64,000 bases of DNA from Roseovarius sp. EL26 (GCF_900327775.1 NZ_OUMZ01000007.1:1103606-1167605); one strand, 5' to 3'; positions 52,809 through 62,660 are shown, numbered from the stretch's first letter. Program-made: numbers and translations. Notes: a model not told the origin generated them from the sequence alone.

Positions 52809-54029
52809 TCAAGCAAAAAGATCATGTGCTAATTCCAGCGCATCGATTAACGCATCCACCTCAGCCGTGGTGTTATACATTGCAAAAGACGCACGACAGG
52901 TCGCAGTGACACCCAGATGCTCCATCAATGGTCCAGCGCAATGATGCCCGGCACGCACGGCCACGCCTTTTTTGTCCAGAATGGTCGATATGTCATGCGC
53001 GTGTGCCGCACCATCCATCGTGAACGAAAAGATTGCGGCCTTACCTGGCGTCTGCCCTTGCACATTTAACCAGTTCAGGCCTGCCAGGCGCTTTTGTGCG
53101 TATTGGCAAAGGCTTTCTTCATGCGCGGCAATCGCTTCCATGCCGACATCCATCATATAGTCCAGCGCCACGCCCAAACCAATGGTTTGTACAATACCCG
53201 GGGTCCCAGCCTCAAACTTCATCGGCGGGTCAGCATAGGTAATGGTTTCCTTGCTGACCTCGCGGATCATGTCGCCGCCGCCCAAGAACGGCTGCATTTC
53301 GGCCAGCCGGTCTTTATGTACAAAAATCGCGCCTGACCCAGAGGGGCCATAAAGCTTGTGCCCTGTAATGGCATAGAAATCGCAGCCCAGCTCATCAAGG
53401 TTCACTGGCATGTGTACCGCCGCTTGCGACCCATCCACCAGCACAGGTACACCTTTTTCATGCGCCGCATCGCAGATGGTTTTCACATCAACTTTGGTGC
53501 CAAGTACATTCGACAGATGTGAAATCGCCACCAGCTTTGTCTTTGGGCCGATCGCATCAATGACTTTTTGCGCGTCCAGCGAGCCATCAGTCTCGGTATC
53601 GACCCATTTCAGCACAACCCCCTGCCGCTCGCGCAGAAAGTGCCATGGCACGATATTAGCATGATGCTCCATCACCGACAGGATAATTTCATCACCCGCC
53701 TGCAACCGCGGCATTGCCCAGCCATAGGCCACCATATTGATGCCCTCGGTGGTGCCCGAATTCAGAATTATCTGATCTTCGTCTGCCACCCCCAGAAAAC
53801 GCGCAATAATCGCCCGAACGCCCTCGTATTTTTCGGTGGCAATGTTTGAAAGCGTATGCAATCCGCGGTGCACGTTTGCATATTCATGACTATAGGCCAG
53901 ATTGATCGCATCAATCACCGCCTTTGGCTTTTGCGCCGAGGCCCCATTATCCAAATACACCAGCGGCTTACCATTCACTTCACGTGAAAGAATTGGAAAG
54001 TCCGCCCGGATTTTTGCGACATCCAGCAT
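52809..54029 (-). CDS. sufS: Cysteine desulfurase SufS
   Basis: The 406-residue class V aminotransferase-fold enzyme has the PLP Lys in AITGHKLYGPSGSG and the active Cys in VRAGHHCAGPLMEHLG, the SufS-type (group II) loop. It takes sulfur from cysteine for Fe-S assembly. It is the last gene of the suf operon here; no sufE, sufA or sufT follows in the window. Confidence 0.96.
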   Translation of the reverse strand: MLDVAKIRADFPILSREVNGKPLVYLDNGASAQKPKAVIDAINLAYSHEYANVHRGLHTLSNIATEKYEGVRAIIARFLGVADEDQIILNSGTTEGINMVAYGWAMPRLQAGDEIILSVMEHHANIVPWHFLRERQGVVLKWVDTETDGSLDAQKVIDAIGPKTKLVAISHLSNVLGTKVDVKTICDAAHEKGVPVLVDGSQAAVHMPVNLDELGCDFYAITGHKLYGPSGSGAIFVHKDRLAEMQPFLGGGDMIREVSKETITYADPPMKFEAGTPGIVQTIGLGVALDYMMDVGMEAIAAHEESLCQYAQKRLAGLNWLNVQGQTPGKAAIFSFTMDGAAHAHDISTILDKKGVAVRAGHHCAGPLMEHLGVTATCRASFAMYNTTAEVDALIDALELAHDLFA

Positions 54030-54030
54030 A

Positions 54031-54600
54031 TCATGCCACCCCTACGATAGATGCGCCGATGGCGCTAAAGAGAAGAGACAGCCCAAGCACCATCCCCAAC
54101 ATTGTCCCGATCAAGACGCCCAGCCCCTTGAATGGGTTTGAAAACCGATGTGCTTTGTTGATGAAAGTCACCAAAATGACAATCCCCCATAACGAGGCCA
54201 CCAACATCAGCAATCCCGCCATGGCAGGCATAATAAACACAACAAGCGCGCTGAACAGCTGCGCCAAAATTCGCACAACCTGAAGCCAGGTCACCAGCAC
54301 CAGAAGGTCATTGCGTTGCGCCTCACCGCCGAGGGTCTGCCCGAGCCAATGCAACAGGCAAACCGTAGCCACCAATGACAACACAGAGGCGGTCGCAAAC
54401 AACAGTGGCGACAGAAACAACGAAGGCACCACTACACCATCGGGGATAGGCGATATATACAGGCTGATGCCCTGTATAAGCGCATTCAACACGCCCATCA
54501 GGATCAGCGCCATCCACAAGGCATCCGGACGAAATCGCATGCTCAGTATTTTTTCAGCCGCTGTTGAAGGGCTGAACAAGGTTTCACGCAGAAGTTCCAT
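54031..54600 (-). CDS. YIP1-family membrane protein
   Basis: The 189-residue protein starts MELLRETLFSPSTAAEKIL, the usual N-terminal part of bacterial YIP1 proteins, followed by about five spans. It ends 1 nt before sufS and starts 2 nt after the preceding membrane protein. Placement of such genes between sufD and sufS recurs in Rhodobacterales; function is unknown. Confidence 0.75.
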   Translation of the reverse strand: MELLRETLFSPSTAAEKILSMRFRPDALWMALILMGVLNALIQGISLYISPIPDGVVVPSLFLSPLLFATASVLSLVATVCLLHWLGQTLGGEAQRNDLLVLVTWLQVVRILAQLFSALVVFIMPAMAGLLMLVASLWGIVILVTFINKAHRFSNPFKGLGVLIGTMLGMVLGLSLLFSAIGASIVGVA

Positions 54601-54602
54601 GC

Positions 54603-55088
54603 TTATTCCTTGCCCCAGCCCGCCTCTTGAAGGCAGGCAATCCAGAACCACAAAAAGATCGCACACCATACAAACCCGACGCCCAAAAGGCCCGGACCCG
54701 GTCCGATAAAGCCAGCCACCAGCCCATGCAGCAAAAACAGTGGGCTGGATGCCAAAAAGGCCCAGAAAAGCGCCATGCGTGCTTCGTAAGCGGTGTTGTG
54801 CCCCTTGAGCAGGCGCAACACCCAGTGACTAACCAAAGCCAATGCGTAAAAAAACAACGGTGCCATGAAAACCCAACCCAACAGCGCGCCGCCCAATAGT
54901 GGGTTAAGCTCCTGCCCGGTCAGATACGCCTCGCGCGCAAGACGCGGCCATTGTGCGACGAATACAATTAGACACCCGCAAATCAGAAAGACCAAGGCCC
55001 TGTCTTCACGCGGTCCGGCCTGCAGCAAACGTCGCATCACGGCCCGTGGGCCGCGATAGGTCGCTACAATATCACGTGTCGCCGACAT
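54603..55088 (-). CDS. YIP1-like membrane protein
   Basis: The 161-residue protein starts MSATRDIVATYRGPRAVMRRLL, with about five hydrophobic spans (FLICGCLIVFVAQWP, LLGGALLGWVFMAPLFFYALA and others). It resembles the following gene product in size and layout, so the pair may be paralogues. Its start overlaps the sufD stop by one base (TGATG), so translation is coupled to sufD. Function unknown. Confidence 0.7.
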   Translation of the reverse strand: MSATRDIVATYRGPRAVMRRLLQAGPREDRALVFLICGCLIVFVAQWPRLAREAYLTGQELNPLLGGALLGWVFMAPLFFYALALVSHWVLRLLKGHNTAYEARMALFWAFLASSPLFLLHGLVAGFIGPGPGLLGVGFVWCAIFLWFWIACLQEAGWGKE

Positions 55089-56374
55089 CAGCCGCGCCGC
55101 CGCTCCAACCAACCTGTTAGGCGGGTCACGATATCCTCACGCAGGCCCTCGTCTTCGACCTCGTCCACGGCTTCGGCCAAAAAGGCCAATGTCAGTAGAT
55201 CAGTTGCGATCGGGCGCGAAACGCCGCGCGCACGGAGATAAAACAATGCATCTTCGTCAATCGCGCCACTGGTTGACCCGTGCGAACACACCACATCATC
55301 GGCATAGATTTCCAGTTCTGGTTTGGCAAGGAATTGGCTGTCTTCATCCAACAGCAAGGATTGACTGATCTGATAGCCATCAGTTTTTTGCGCACCCTGT
55401 TTGACCAGAATTTTACCCTGAAATACGCCCGTGGCACCATTACGCAGCACTTTTTTGAAAACCTGACGGCTTTCGCAACGCTCTGCATCATGGGTGATGA
55501 ACACCGTGTCATCGTGGTGGAAATTGCCATCCCCCACAGCCGCACCAGCTACGTGGGCCACAGCATCATCACCCGTTAGCTCGATCACGCATTCATTGCG
55601 GGTCAGAACGCCATTGGCAGTCAACGTAAAGGACTTGAAGCTGCTCTCTTTGCCAAGACGTGCAAAAATATGCGTCACGGCCCGGCGTTCATGGTCACGC
55701 CCTTGTTTGCGGATATGGTGGAAAGATGCGCCATCAGCAACCTCAACTTCCATCACCTTGTTAAACCGTGCCGCCGCTGGTCCGTTTTCCAGAACCGTCA
55801 GATCAGCACCTTTATCAAGCTTGACCACATGATGAAGGATCGCATCAGAAGTTTCTGATTCATGGTTATAAATCAGATTTATTGGCTTGCTGATCTTACC
55901 CGTTGCGTGGATCAAAACACCATCACAAGCCAGAGCCGTATTCAAAGCTGCCAGTGGACGTTGCACAGGGGTTTGCCCGCGCTCTTCCAACACGCCGTAG
56001 ACGTCTTTTGCCCAATGGATGTCACTTTGATCAGCCGCACACAGGCGGTCAATTTTGACCCCTTCCAGTGCCAGATCATCACTGGCTTCGGCATCAAACA
56101 CACCATCCACAAATACGATCTTGAGCCGATCCACACCGCCATAAAGCTCAGGCTCGTCAGCACCAAACAATGCCGCTTTTGGTGCCTCAGCTTGCGTCAA
56201 CGTATCCGGGCGGGTGTATTTCCAGTATTCATCACGACGATCAGGCAGACCCATTTCGCGCAGCCGCGCCAATGCGGCCTCGCGAGCGTTGCGCGACCAT
56301 GCCCCACACTCTGGCAGGCTCACGCCGTCCAATCGTGCCGCAGTCGCATCCTGTTTTGTCAGGGCCTGCGCCAT
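55088..56374 (-). CDS. sufD: Fe-S cluster assembly protein SufD
   Basis: The 428-residue SufBD beta-helix scaffold has the C-terminal core VCSHGSTSGAIDEDALFYLRARGVSRPIATDLL. Part of the SufBC2D complex; its invariant His (SHG) is present. Its start overlaps sufC by one base (TAATG). Confidence 0.95.
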   Translation of the reverse strand: MAQALTKQDATAARLDGVSLPECGAWSRNAREAALARLREMGLPDRRDEYWKYTRPDTLTQAEAPKAALFGADEPELYGGVDRLKIVFVDGVFDAEASDDLALEGVKIDRLCAADQSDIHWAKDVYGVLEERGQTPVQRPLAALNTALACDGVLIHATGKISKPINLIYNHESETSDAILHHVVKLDKGADLTVLENGPAAARFNKVMEVEVADGASFHHIRKQGRDHERRAVTHIFARLGKESSFKSFTLTANGVLTRNECVIELTGDDAVAHVAGAAVGDGNFHHDDTVFITHDAERCESRQVFKKVLRNGATGVFQGKILVKQGAQKTDGYQISQSLLLDEDSQFLAKPELEIYADDVVCSHGSTSGAIDEDALFYLRARGVSRPIATDLLTLAFLAEAVDEVEDEGLREDIVTRLTGWLERRRG

Positions 56375-57129
56375 TACGCCACCTCCGCCAGAATGTCGGC
56401 ATAACCGTTGTTTTCAACTTCAAGCGCCAGTTCGGGTCCGCCAGTTTTTACAATCCGACCATTGGCCATGATGTGCACAACATCAGGTTTGATATGGTCC
56501 AAAAGCCGTTGATAATGTGTGATAACCAAGAACCCGCGTCCCTCGTCACGCAGCGCATTCACACCCTCTGCAACTAATTTCATCGCATCAACATCAAGAC
56601 CTGAGTCCGTCTCATCCAAGATACACATCTTGGGTTCAAGCATGGCCATCTGCAGGATCTCGTTGCGTTTTTTTTCACCACCCGAGAAGCCAACATTTAC
56701 CGGGCGCTTCAACATATCTGCGTCGATCTTCAGGGTTTTGGCTTTGGCGCGTACTTCTTTCAAAAAGTCCGCAGCCGACAGCTCCTCTTCGCCCCGCGCT
56801 TTGCGTTGCGAATTCACAGCGGTGCGCAGGAATGTCATGTTGCCAACACCCGGAATTTCGACCGGATATTGGAATGCCAGAAACAGGCCAGCCGCGGCGC
56901 GCTCTTCAGGTTCCATTTCCAGTATGTCCGCACCGTTCAATGTGGCACCACCATCCGTGACCTCATAACCGTCCTTGCCCGATAAAACATAAGACAACGT
57001 CGATTTACCCGACCCGTTTGGCCCCATGATCGCATGTACTTTGCCCGCCTCAACGGTCAGGTTCACACCCTTCAGAATAGTCTTATCTTCTTCTTCAAGG
57101 TCAACGTGCAGATTACTGACTTCTAACAT
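56374..57129 (-). CDS. sufC: Fe-S cluster assembly ATPase SufC
   Basis: The 251-residue ABC-type ATPase has Walker A GPNGSGKST (36-44), signature FSGGEKKR (149-156) and Walker B CILDETDSGLDVDA. It powers the SufBCD scaffold. It lies 31 nt after the methyltransferase-like gene. Confidence 0.97.
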   Translation of the reverse strand: MLEVSNLHVDLEEEDKTILKGVNLTVEAGKVHAIMGPNGSGKSTLSYVLSGKDGYEVTDGGATLNGADILEMEPEERAAAGLFLAFQYPVEIPGVGNMTFLRTAVNSQRKARGEEELSAADFLKEVRAKAKTLKIDADMLKRPVNVGFSGGEKKRNEILQMAMLEPKMCILDETDSGLDVDAMKLVAEGVNALRDEGRGFLVITHYQRLLDHIKPDVVHIMANGRIVKTGGPELALEVENNGYADILAEVA

Positions 57130-57160
57130 TTTTCGTCCTCATGTCATCCATTGCCACACC

Positions 57161-57766
57161 TCATGGGTGGGTCATCATTTCCATAATTTCCAGCAACCGG
57201 TCTGCCGGAACCGGCATCGGTTGAATTTCGAATTCGGCCATGCGCCCGTGCATTCGGGGCGTGCCAACAAAACTTTCCACTTTGTGATAGTGCTTGCGCT
57301 GCTGATAGTCATCGACGAACACCCGCAGCGGCTTTGTTGTTCTGAATGCCGCCGCCAAGATGCAACCGCTTCGAAACCGTCCGTCGACCAAAACCACATC
57401 GGGCTGCTCAAACTTTGACAGGCTCCAAACTTTCAAAGGGTAGTTTGCGAAGCTCCGCCAATTGTCATGACCTTTGGGGTGGCCCCACTCTCCGGTTGCC
57501 CCAATATCGGCCCAGATGACATCGACTTTGCTGTTCTCTACCGGTGGATTTTCAGCGAACCACGCCTGCATCATCTGAACCCAAGCGCGATCGCTTTCAA
57601 CAGATAGCACATGTTTGTTCGGCATCTCAGCTGCCATAACCGTTGAGCCACCGCTGCCATACTCCAACACGACTCGGGCATCCTGATAGGCTGCGCGTAG
57701 GCATTCGGCCTCTTGCTCTGGCAAAGTCAGCTCTGGCCGGATTATGGAGGTCGCGGCTTCAGCCAT
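57161..57766 (-). CDS. Hypothetical protein with SAM-methyltransferase-like fold, in the suf operon
   Basis: The 201-residue protein has motif I VVLEYGSGGSTVMAAEM, motif II VLSVESDRAWVQMM, and DVVLVDGRFRSGCILAAA as the fourth-strand block. This layout fits a small class I methyltransferase. It lies between the small membrane-protein genes and sufC. Target unknown; a role in Fe-S assembly is only suggested by its place. Confidence 0.65.
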   Translation of the reverse strand: MAEAATSIIRPELTLPEQEAECLRAAYQDARVVLEYGSGGSTVMAAEMPNKHVLSVESDRAWVQMMQAWFAENPPVENSKVDVIWADIGATGEWGHPKGHDNWRSFANYPLKVWSLSKFEQPDVVLVDGRFRSGCILAAAFRTTKPLRVFVDDYQQRKHYHKVESFVGTPRMHGRMAEFEIQPMPVPADRLLEIMEMMTHP

Positions 57767-57784
57767 CGGACATCTCCGATGACC

Positions 57785-58264
57785 TTAGCCCAGTTCGATG
57801 ACCCGCCCGAACACGAACAAGCTGTAAGGTTCGGTTTGTTGCTGTACGGCCTTGACCCAATCGGGTCCGTAAACCTGTGCAAACAGATCTGGATATTCCC
57901 AGACAAAATTGTGCAAGGTGAACACCGCCAACAGTAATCCTATGGTACTGGCGGTCGCACATTCCTTTTGTTTGGATTTCAAAATCGCGGACATCGTCAA
58001 CACAATTGCCGCGGCGAAGATCAGGCTGGCGATGTCGACACTTCCCGGTTTGGGCACGCCAACCATATGATACATCACGTAACGCGATACAAAAGCTGTG
58101 GAATAGCCCAGTGCGAGTGATCCGATAATTGAAATCGGAAAAGCCAAGCGTTCCAATAGCACGCCTTTCTTGCGTGTTTTTGAGCGCGCTTCGACTTGAG
58201 CCTTGCCCTTGTCGCTTAACCGTGCAACCCGATCCTGAAAGGCCTGCTTTTGCTCTTCGTTCAT
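57785..58264 (-). CDS. Hypothetical membrane protein in the suf operon
   Basis: The 159-residue protein has a basic, helical N-terminus (MNEEQKQAFQDRVARLSDKGKAQVEARSKTRKKG), three spans (about 45-60, 80-96, 108-122) and a tail with a Trp/Tyr-rich stretch. The ATG at 58264 is chosen over longer frames because the preceding residues look non-coding. No family recognised. Confidence 0.6.
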   Translation of the reverse strand: MNEEQKQAFQDRVARLSDKGKAQVEARSKTRKKGVLLERLAFPISIIGSLALGYSTAFVSRYVMYHMVGVPKPGSVDIASLIFAAAIVLTMSAILKSKQKECATASTIGLLLAVFTLHNFVWEYPDLFAQVYGPDWVKAVQQQTEPYSLFVFGRVIELG

Positions 58265-58401
58265 TTGTGTCTGCACTCGGGTCTGTTTTTTGCAGCCAAG
58301 AGTTACCGCCAACACGCGACCTTGGCAACAGGCCTGCAATCACAGGATGTTCATCACCCCGAATATCAGTGAATATTTTGGTTTTCAAATAACTCATGGC
58401 G

Positions 58402-58713
58402 TCATTTTCGAAACCAGTGCCAAACCAAACGGGCATATCCATAAATCAGCGCGCACCCAAATGTTACCCCAAGAAAAATCCCGAAAACACCAATGGACTT
58501 CCAATAACTTAAAGTTAAAAACACAGGAGCAATCAAGACGACTGGCAACGTGTATTTCACGAACTTTGAAAGAAGGTAGTGGCGAATACCTCGAGCGGCA
58601 TGCTCTTCAAAAGCAGCGACTTCCTCATTGGCCGAACGAGCAGGTGTAGGCTTGGAGGGATCATACCCCCAAGCCAGACCAAACGCGCCAAGTATTGAAA
58701 AATCGCGAATCAC
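58402..58713 (-). CDS. Small hypothetical membrane protein in the suf operon
   Basis: The 103-residue protein uses GTG as start (58713) and begins 5 nt after the sufB stop. A polar region (20-45) is followed by two spans (about 52-70 and 75-93) with a basic end. Function unknown. Confidence 0.6.
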   Translation of the reverse strand: MIRDFSILGAFGLAWGYDPSKPTPARSANEEVAAFEEHAARGIRHYLLSKFVKYTLPVVLIAPVFLTLSYWKSIGVFGIFLGVTFGCALIYGYARLVWHWFRK

Positions 58714-58718
58714 GGCTT

Positions 58719-60242
58719 TTATCCCACCGAGCCCTCAAGAGAGATCGCAACCAACTGCTGCGCTTCCATAGCAAATTCCATTGGCAGCGCCTGCAAGACA
58801 TCTTTGCAGAACCCGTTGACGACCAGCGCCACCGCCTCTTCCTCGTCCATGCCCCGCTGGCGACAATAGAACAACTGTTCATCATCCACTTTGGATGTTG
58901 TCGCCTCGTGTTCCACGCGTGAGGAATTGTTTTTCACCTCGATATAAGGCACGGTGTGCGCCCCGCAGTCTGATCCAATCAACAAGCTATCGCATTGCGT
59001 ATAGTTACGACTGTCTTTCGCTTTGGGGTGCATGCTGACCAGCCCGCGATAGGTGTTCTGCGCCTTGCCGGCACTGATCCCTTTCGACACGATCCGTGAC
59101 TTGGTGTTTTTCCCCAAATGGATCATCTTGGTGCCGGTATCGGCCTGCTGCATGTTGTTGGTGATCGCGATTGAGTAAAACTCGCCCTGGCTTTCGTTGC
59201 CGCGCAGAATGCACGACGGATATTTCCACGTTACAGCCGAACCTGTTTCCACCTGAGTCCACATCACTTTGGAGCGATCACCGCGGCAATCGGCACGTTT
59301 GGTCACAAAGTTGTAGATCCCGCCTTTGCCGTTCTCATCACCGGGGTACCAGTTCTGAACCGTGGAATATTTCACCTCGGCGTCTTCCTCGATCACGATT
59401 TCAACCACAGCCGCATGCAGCTGACTGACGTCACGTTGTGGTGCGGTGCAACCTTCCAGATAGCTGACATAGCTGCCTTTGTCGGCGATGATCAGGGTGC
59501 GTTCGAACTGACCTGTGTTTTCAGCATTGATACGGAAATAAGTGCTTAGCTCCATCGGACAGCGCACGCCCGGTGGTACATACACGAATGAACCATCTGA
59601 AAAGACTGCGGAATTCAACGTCGCATAGAAATTATCGCTGACAGGAACTACAGATCCGAGGTACTTTTTGACCAACTCAGGGTGCTCGCGGATCGCCTCG
59701 GAAATTGAACAGAAAATGACCCCCGCCTTCTTCAACTCAGCCTGGAAAGTCGTCCCAACAGAGACACTGTCAAACACGGCATCGACGGCGACCTTGCGGC
59801 CTTCGGCTGGCATATCATCAGCGCCTTCAACCCCGGCCAGGATCATCTGCTCTTTCAAAGGGATGCCCAGCTTTTCATAGGTCGCCAGCAACTTTGGATC
59901 TACTTCATCCAAGGATTTTGGTTTGACTTCCATGCTTTTGGGGCGTGCATAGTAATACTGATCCTGAAAATCAATTTCAGGATAATCAACCATCGCCCAA
60001 TCTGGCTCTTCCAGCTTCAACCAACGAGCAAACGCCTCCAACCGCCACTCGGTCATCCATTCAGGCTCTTCATTCTTTTCCGAGATCAGCTTTACGATAT
60101 CAGTGGTCAGGCCCTTGGGCGCATATTCCATTTCAATATCGGTTGCCCAGCCATATTTGTAGGCGCTACCTACCTCGCGTACAGCGTCGACCGTTTCCTG
60201 ATCGACCCCTTCTTTGACCTGAACATCATCCAGCGCCGCCAT
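58719..60242 (-). CDS. sufB: Fe-S cluster assembly protein SufB
   Basis: The 507-residue scaffold has family blocks [33 protein letters not shown] and the C-terminal [26 protein letters not shown]. Cys residues in [23 protein letters not shown] and [16 protein letters not shown] segments match the scaffold region. The ATG at 60242 is chosen: AAGGAG is 6 nt upstream and [15 protein letters not shown] is the expected start; frames further up overlap the desulfurase gene. Confidence 0.96.
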   Translation of the reverse strand: MAALDDVQVKEGVDQETVDAVREVGSAYKYGWATDIEMEYAPKGLTTDIVKLISEKNEEPEWMTEWRLEAFARWLKLEEPDWAMVDYPEIDFQDQYYYARPKSMEVKPKSLDEVDPKLLATYEKLGIPLKEQMILAGVEGADDMPAEGRKVAVDAVFDSVSVGTTFQAELKKAGVIFCSISEAIREHPELVKKYLGSVVPVSDNFYATLNSAVFSDGSFVYVPPGVRCPMELSTYFRINAENTGQFERTLIIADKGSYVSYLEGCTAPQRDVSQLHAAVVEIVIEEDAEVKYSTVQNWYPGDENGKGGIYNFVTKRADCRGDRSKVMWTQVETGSAVTWKYPSCILRGNESQGEFYSIAITNNMQQADTGTKMIHLGKNTKSRIVSKGISAGKAQNTYRGLVSMHPKAKDSRNYTQCDSLLIGSDCGAHTVPYIEVKNNSSRVEHEATTSKVDDEQLFYCRQRGMDEEEAVALVVNGFCKDVLQALPMEFAMEAQQLVAISLEGSVG

Positions 60243-60264
60243 GGCCTTCTCCTTCATTTCGTCA

Positions 60265-61308
60265 TCACGCCGCACGGGCGCGGAATTTCGCATGCGCTTT
60301 GCCCCAACTTTCGGCAAATCGCAAAATATCTTCTTCTGTCGTCGTCGGCCCCAAAGAGACTCGTACAGCACAGGACGCTTGAGTTGCGTCATATCCCATC
60401 GCCTGCAAAACATTGCTCGCCTTGACCTTGCCACTGGAGCAGGCAGAACCCGCTGAGACGGCAAAACCAGCCAAATCCATAGCCATCACCTGTGTCTCTC
60501 CTTTCCATCCAGGAGAGATGAAACAACTAGTATTAGGCAAACGTTTCGCAGAGTTCCCGACAAAAATAGTCCCTTTGCCAGATTCCTCAATAGCTAATTC
60601 TAGAATGTTTCTAAGTTTCTCTACATTTGCCCAAACACCATCAGCCAAATCCTTGGCTGCTGCTTCTGCTGCGGCCCCAAAACCTGCAATCCCAATCACA
60701 TTTTCCGTACCGGAGCGGCGCCCCATTTCCTGACCGCCGCCCTTGATTTGCGCGGTCAGATCCGTGCCGCGTTTGATCACCAATGCCCCAATCCCTTTGG
60801 GGCCACCCAATTTATGCGCAGAAATCATCGCCATCTGACAACCCACCCAGTTGAACGCCAAGGGTAGTTTGCCAAAAGCCTGCGTCATATCACTTACCGC
60901 CAAACCCTGTGGCAGATCCTGCACAATACCGGTTTCAGAGTTCGCCAATTGCAACACGCTACTCTCGGGCGCGTTAATCACCACGGCACCGGCCTCATCG
61001 ACAGCAAGAACGTCTTCAACCCACGCCCGAACCGCATCATGTTCAACAGCCGCACCCAGCAAACCACGCCCAGCGCAAGCCAATGCAGCGGATTCGGTTG
61101 CGCTGGATGTAAAAATCACATCAGCACCTTCCGCGCCAAAGGCCGCAGCAACCTGCCCGCGCGCCCGCTCAACCAATCCCTTGGCCGCTCGTCCCTCAGC
61201 GTGAACACTAGATGGATTACCCGCAACCTCCATCGCCGCAACCATGGCCGCCTTGGCTTCATCCCGTAACGGCGTCGTGGCATTGTGATCAAGGTACACT
61301 CGGTTCAT
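60265..61308 (-). CDS. Cysteine desulfurase, IscS/NifS-like (group I)
   Basis: The 347-residue PLP enzyme begins [15 protein letters not shown], has the PLP Lys in [13 protein letters not shown] and the catalytic Cys in [14 protein letters not shown], the group I loop. It is shorter than IscS (about 400) by internal deletions. It lies between iscR and sufB, so the cluster has two desulfurases, this one and SufS. Confidence 0.9.
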   Translation of the reverse strand: MNRVYLDHNATTPLRDEAKAAMVAAMEVAGNPSSVHAEGRAAKGLVERARGQVAAAFGAEGADVIFTSSATESAALACAGRGLLGAAVEHDAVRAWVEDVLAVDEAGAVVINAPESSVLQLANSETGIVQDLPQGLAVSDMTQAFGKLPLAFNWVGCQMAMISAHKLGGPKGIGALVIKRGTDLTAQIKGGGQEMGRRSGTENVIGIAGFGAAAEAAAKDLADGVWANVEKLRNILELAIEESGKGTIFVGNSAKRLPNTSCFISPGWKGETQVMAMDLAGFAVSAGSACSSGKVKASNVLQAMGYDATQASCAVRVSLGPTTTEEDILRFAESWGKAHAKFRARAA

Positions 61309-61383
61309 GGCTGATTCTTTTTGTTTATAATATTACGTGAGCGTCGTTCGTTGGGCGATGAGGACAGCACTTCCGAACCATCT

Positions 61384-61845
61384 TCAATCCTCATCGACTA
61401 CAGCAAACAGGTTTGGAACCGCCGGGCATGGGGCCAATTCATTTTCCACCACATCGCTCAGCCGGGTTTGGTGCAAGAACACGTAGACATGCGCGCTAAG
61501 GCTTTCCCACAGTCGATTGTTAACAGATTGTGCCCGCGATCCACTGGCCGCACCCGAGGCTCCGGCCCCTTTGTGCAGTGCATCAACGGTTTCATCTACT
61601 GCTGCCAGAATATCGCAAACCCGTATATCAGACGTGCTGCGTGCAAGACGATAACCACCACCGGGCCCACGCACGGATTCGACCAATTCAGCACGTCGCA
61701 GCTTAACGAACAGCTGTTCGAGATAAGGTAGTGAGATATCCTGTCGCTTGGAAATGCCCCCTAAGCTGACCAAATCTTCACTCTTTTGCAGCGCAATATC
61801 GGTCAATGCGACCATAGCATAGCGCCCTTTTGTGCTCAGTTTCAT
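61384..61845 (-). CDS. iscR: Rrf2-family regulator (IscR, cysteine-poor Rhodobacterales type)
   Basis: The 153-residue protein has the Rrf2 HTH (MKLSTKGRYAMVALTDIAL, SLPYLEQLFVKLRRAELVESVRGPGGGYRLAR). The IscR segment that normally holds three Fe-S cysteines reads HKGAGASGAASGSRAQSVNNRLW here, with none. Only C77 and C140 remain. The Rhodobacter sphaeroides IscR is also known to lack the triad and bind Fe-S differently. It heads the suf operon and is expected to repress it. Confidence 0.88.
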   Translation of the reverse strand: MKLSTKGRYAMVALTDIALQKSEDLVSLGGISKRQDISLPYLEQLFVKLRRAELVESVRGPGGGYRLARSTSDIRVCDILAAVDETVDALHKGAGASGAASGSRAQSVNNRLWESLSAHVYVFLHQTRLSDVVENELAPCPAVPNLFAVVDED

Positions 61846-61926
61846 GCGTTTCTCCCCCGCGAACTGATTGACCTTGCTGAACGCAGGCCTTATCTCGCTT
61901 ACATGCAGTCTGGCAATTGCCGGAAT

Positions 61927-61941
61927 TTAGAACAGTTCTAA
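61927..61941. promoter_or_regulatory. Irr/ICE-type palindrome
   Basis: TTAGAACAGTTCTAA matches the alphaproteobacterial iron-control element core TTAGAA-N3-TTCTAA. It lies 82 bp upstream of the iscR ATG and 60 bp upstream of the divergent hydrolase ATG. Confidence 0.65.
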
Positions 61942-61946
61942 GGTGG

Positions 61947-61963
61947 TTGACGGATTTCGTCAA
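61947..61963. promoter_or_regulatory. Second palindrome between iscR and the hydrolase
   Basis: TTGACGGATTTCGTCAA has perfect 6-bp arms around a 5-nt centre. It begins 5 bp after the Irr-type site. It might be the IscR site, another iron-regulator site, or, on the plus strand, a -35-like TTGACG; unassigned. Confidence 0.5.
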
Positions 61964-62000
61964 GAATGCGCAATCACCCATTCATATGACAGGGAGCCAT

Positions 62001-62657
62001 ATGCCCGAGGTTATTTTTCCCGGCCCTGAAGGCCGCCTAGAAGGCCGCTACCATCCACAACGCGAGCGTGACGCACCCATCGCCATCATCCTGCATCCAC
62101 ATCCGCAGTTTGGTGGAACGATGAACAACAAGGTCGTATACAATCTGCACTATGCCTTTCACAACATGGGGTTCACCGTTTTGCGGTTCAATTTCCGCGG
62201 TGTCGGCCGGTCGCAGGGCGAATATGATCAAGGCGTTGGCGAACTGTCAGATGCCGCTTCAGCATTGGATTATCTTCAGTCGATGAATGCCAATTCAAAA
62301 CATTGCTGGGTCGCAGGTTTCTCATTTGGGGCCTGGATCGGCATGCAATTGCTGATGCGCCGTCCGGAAATCACCGGCTTCATATCGGTTTCACCGCCGG
62401 CAAATATGTATGACTTCAGCTTTCTAGCACCCTGCCCATCATCTGGTCTCATCATTAACGGCACCGCTGATCGGGTTGCCCCGCCAGCCGATACCGTGAA
62501 TTTGGTGAACAAACTGCACGAACAGCAAGGCATCACCATAACGCATGAAGAGTTGGAGGGGTCCGATCACTTCTTCAAGCAACCTGAGCATATGGACCAC
62601 ATGATTGGGTCCGTTTCGACCTATGTGAAGCGTCGCCTGACTGAAAACACGAGGTAG
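62001..62657 (+). CDS. Alpha/beta hydrolase
   Basis: The 218-residue protein starts MPEVIFPGPEGRLEGRYHP and shows ILHPHPQFGGTMNNKVVYNL (oxyanion region), RFNFRGVGRSQGEYDQG, nucleophile elbow GFSFGAWIG and later NGTADRVAPP (acid) and EGSDHFF (base). This layout is the widespread KTN-type or YfhR-like hydrolase of alphaproteobacteria, substrate unknown. The ATG at 62001 is selected since AGGGAG lies just upstream and the earlier frame covers the palindromes. Confidence 0.87.
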   Translation: MPEVIFPGPEGRLEGRYHPQRERDAPIAIILHPHPQFGGTMNNKVVYNLHYAFHNMGFTVLRFNFRGVGRSQGEYDQGVGELSDAASALDYLQSMNANSKHCWVAGFSFGAWIGMQLLMRRPEITGFISVSPPANMYDFSFLAPCPSSGLIINGTADRVAPPADTVNLVNKLHEQQGITITHEELEGSDHFFKQPEHMDHMIGSVSTYVKRRLTENTR

Positions 62658-62660
62658 GCC

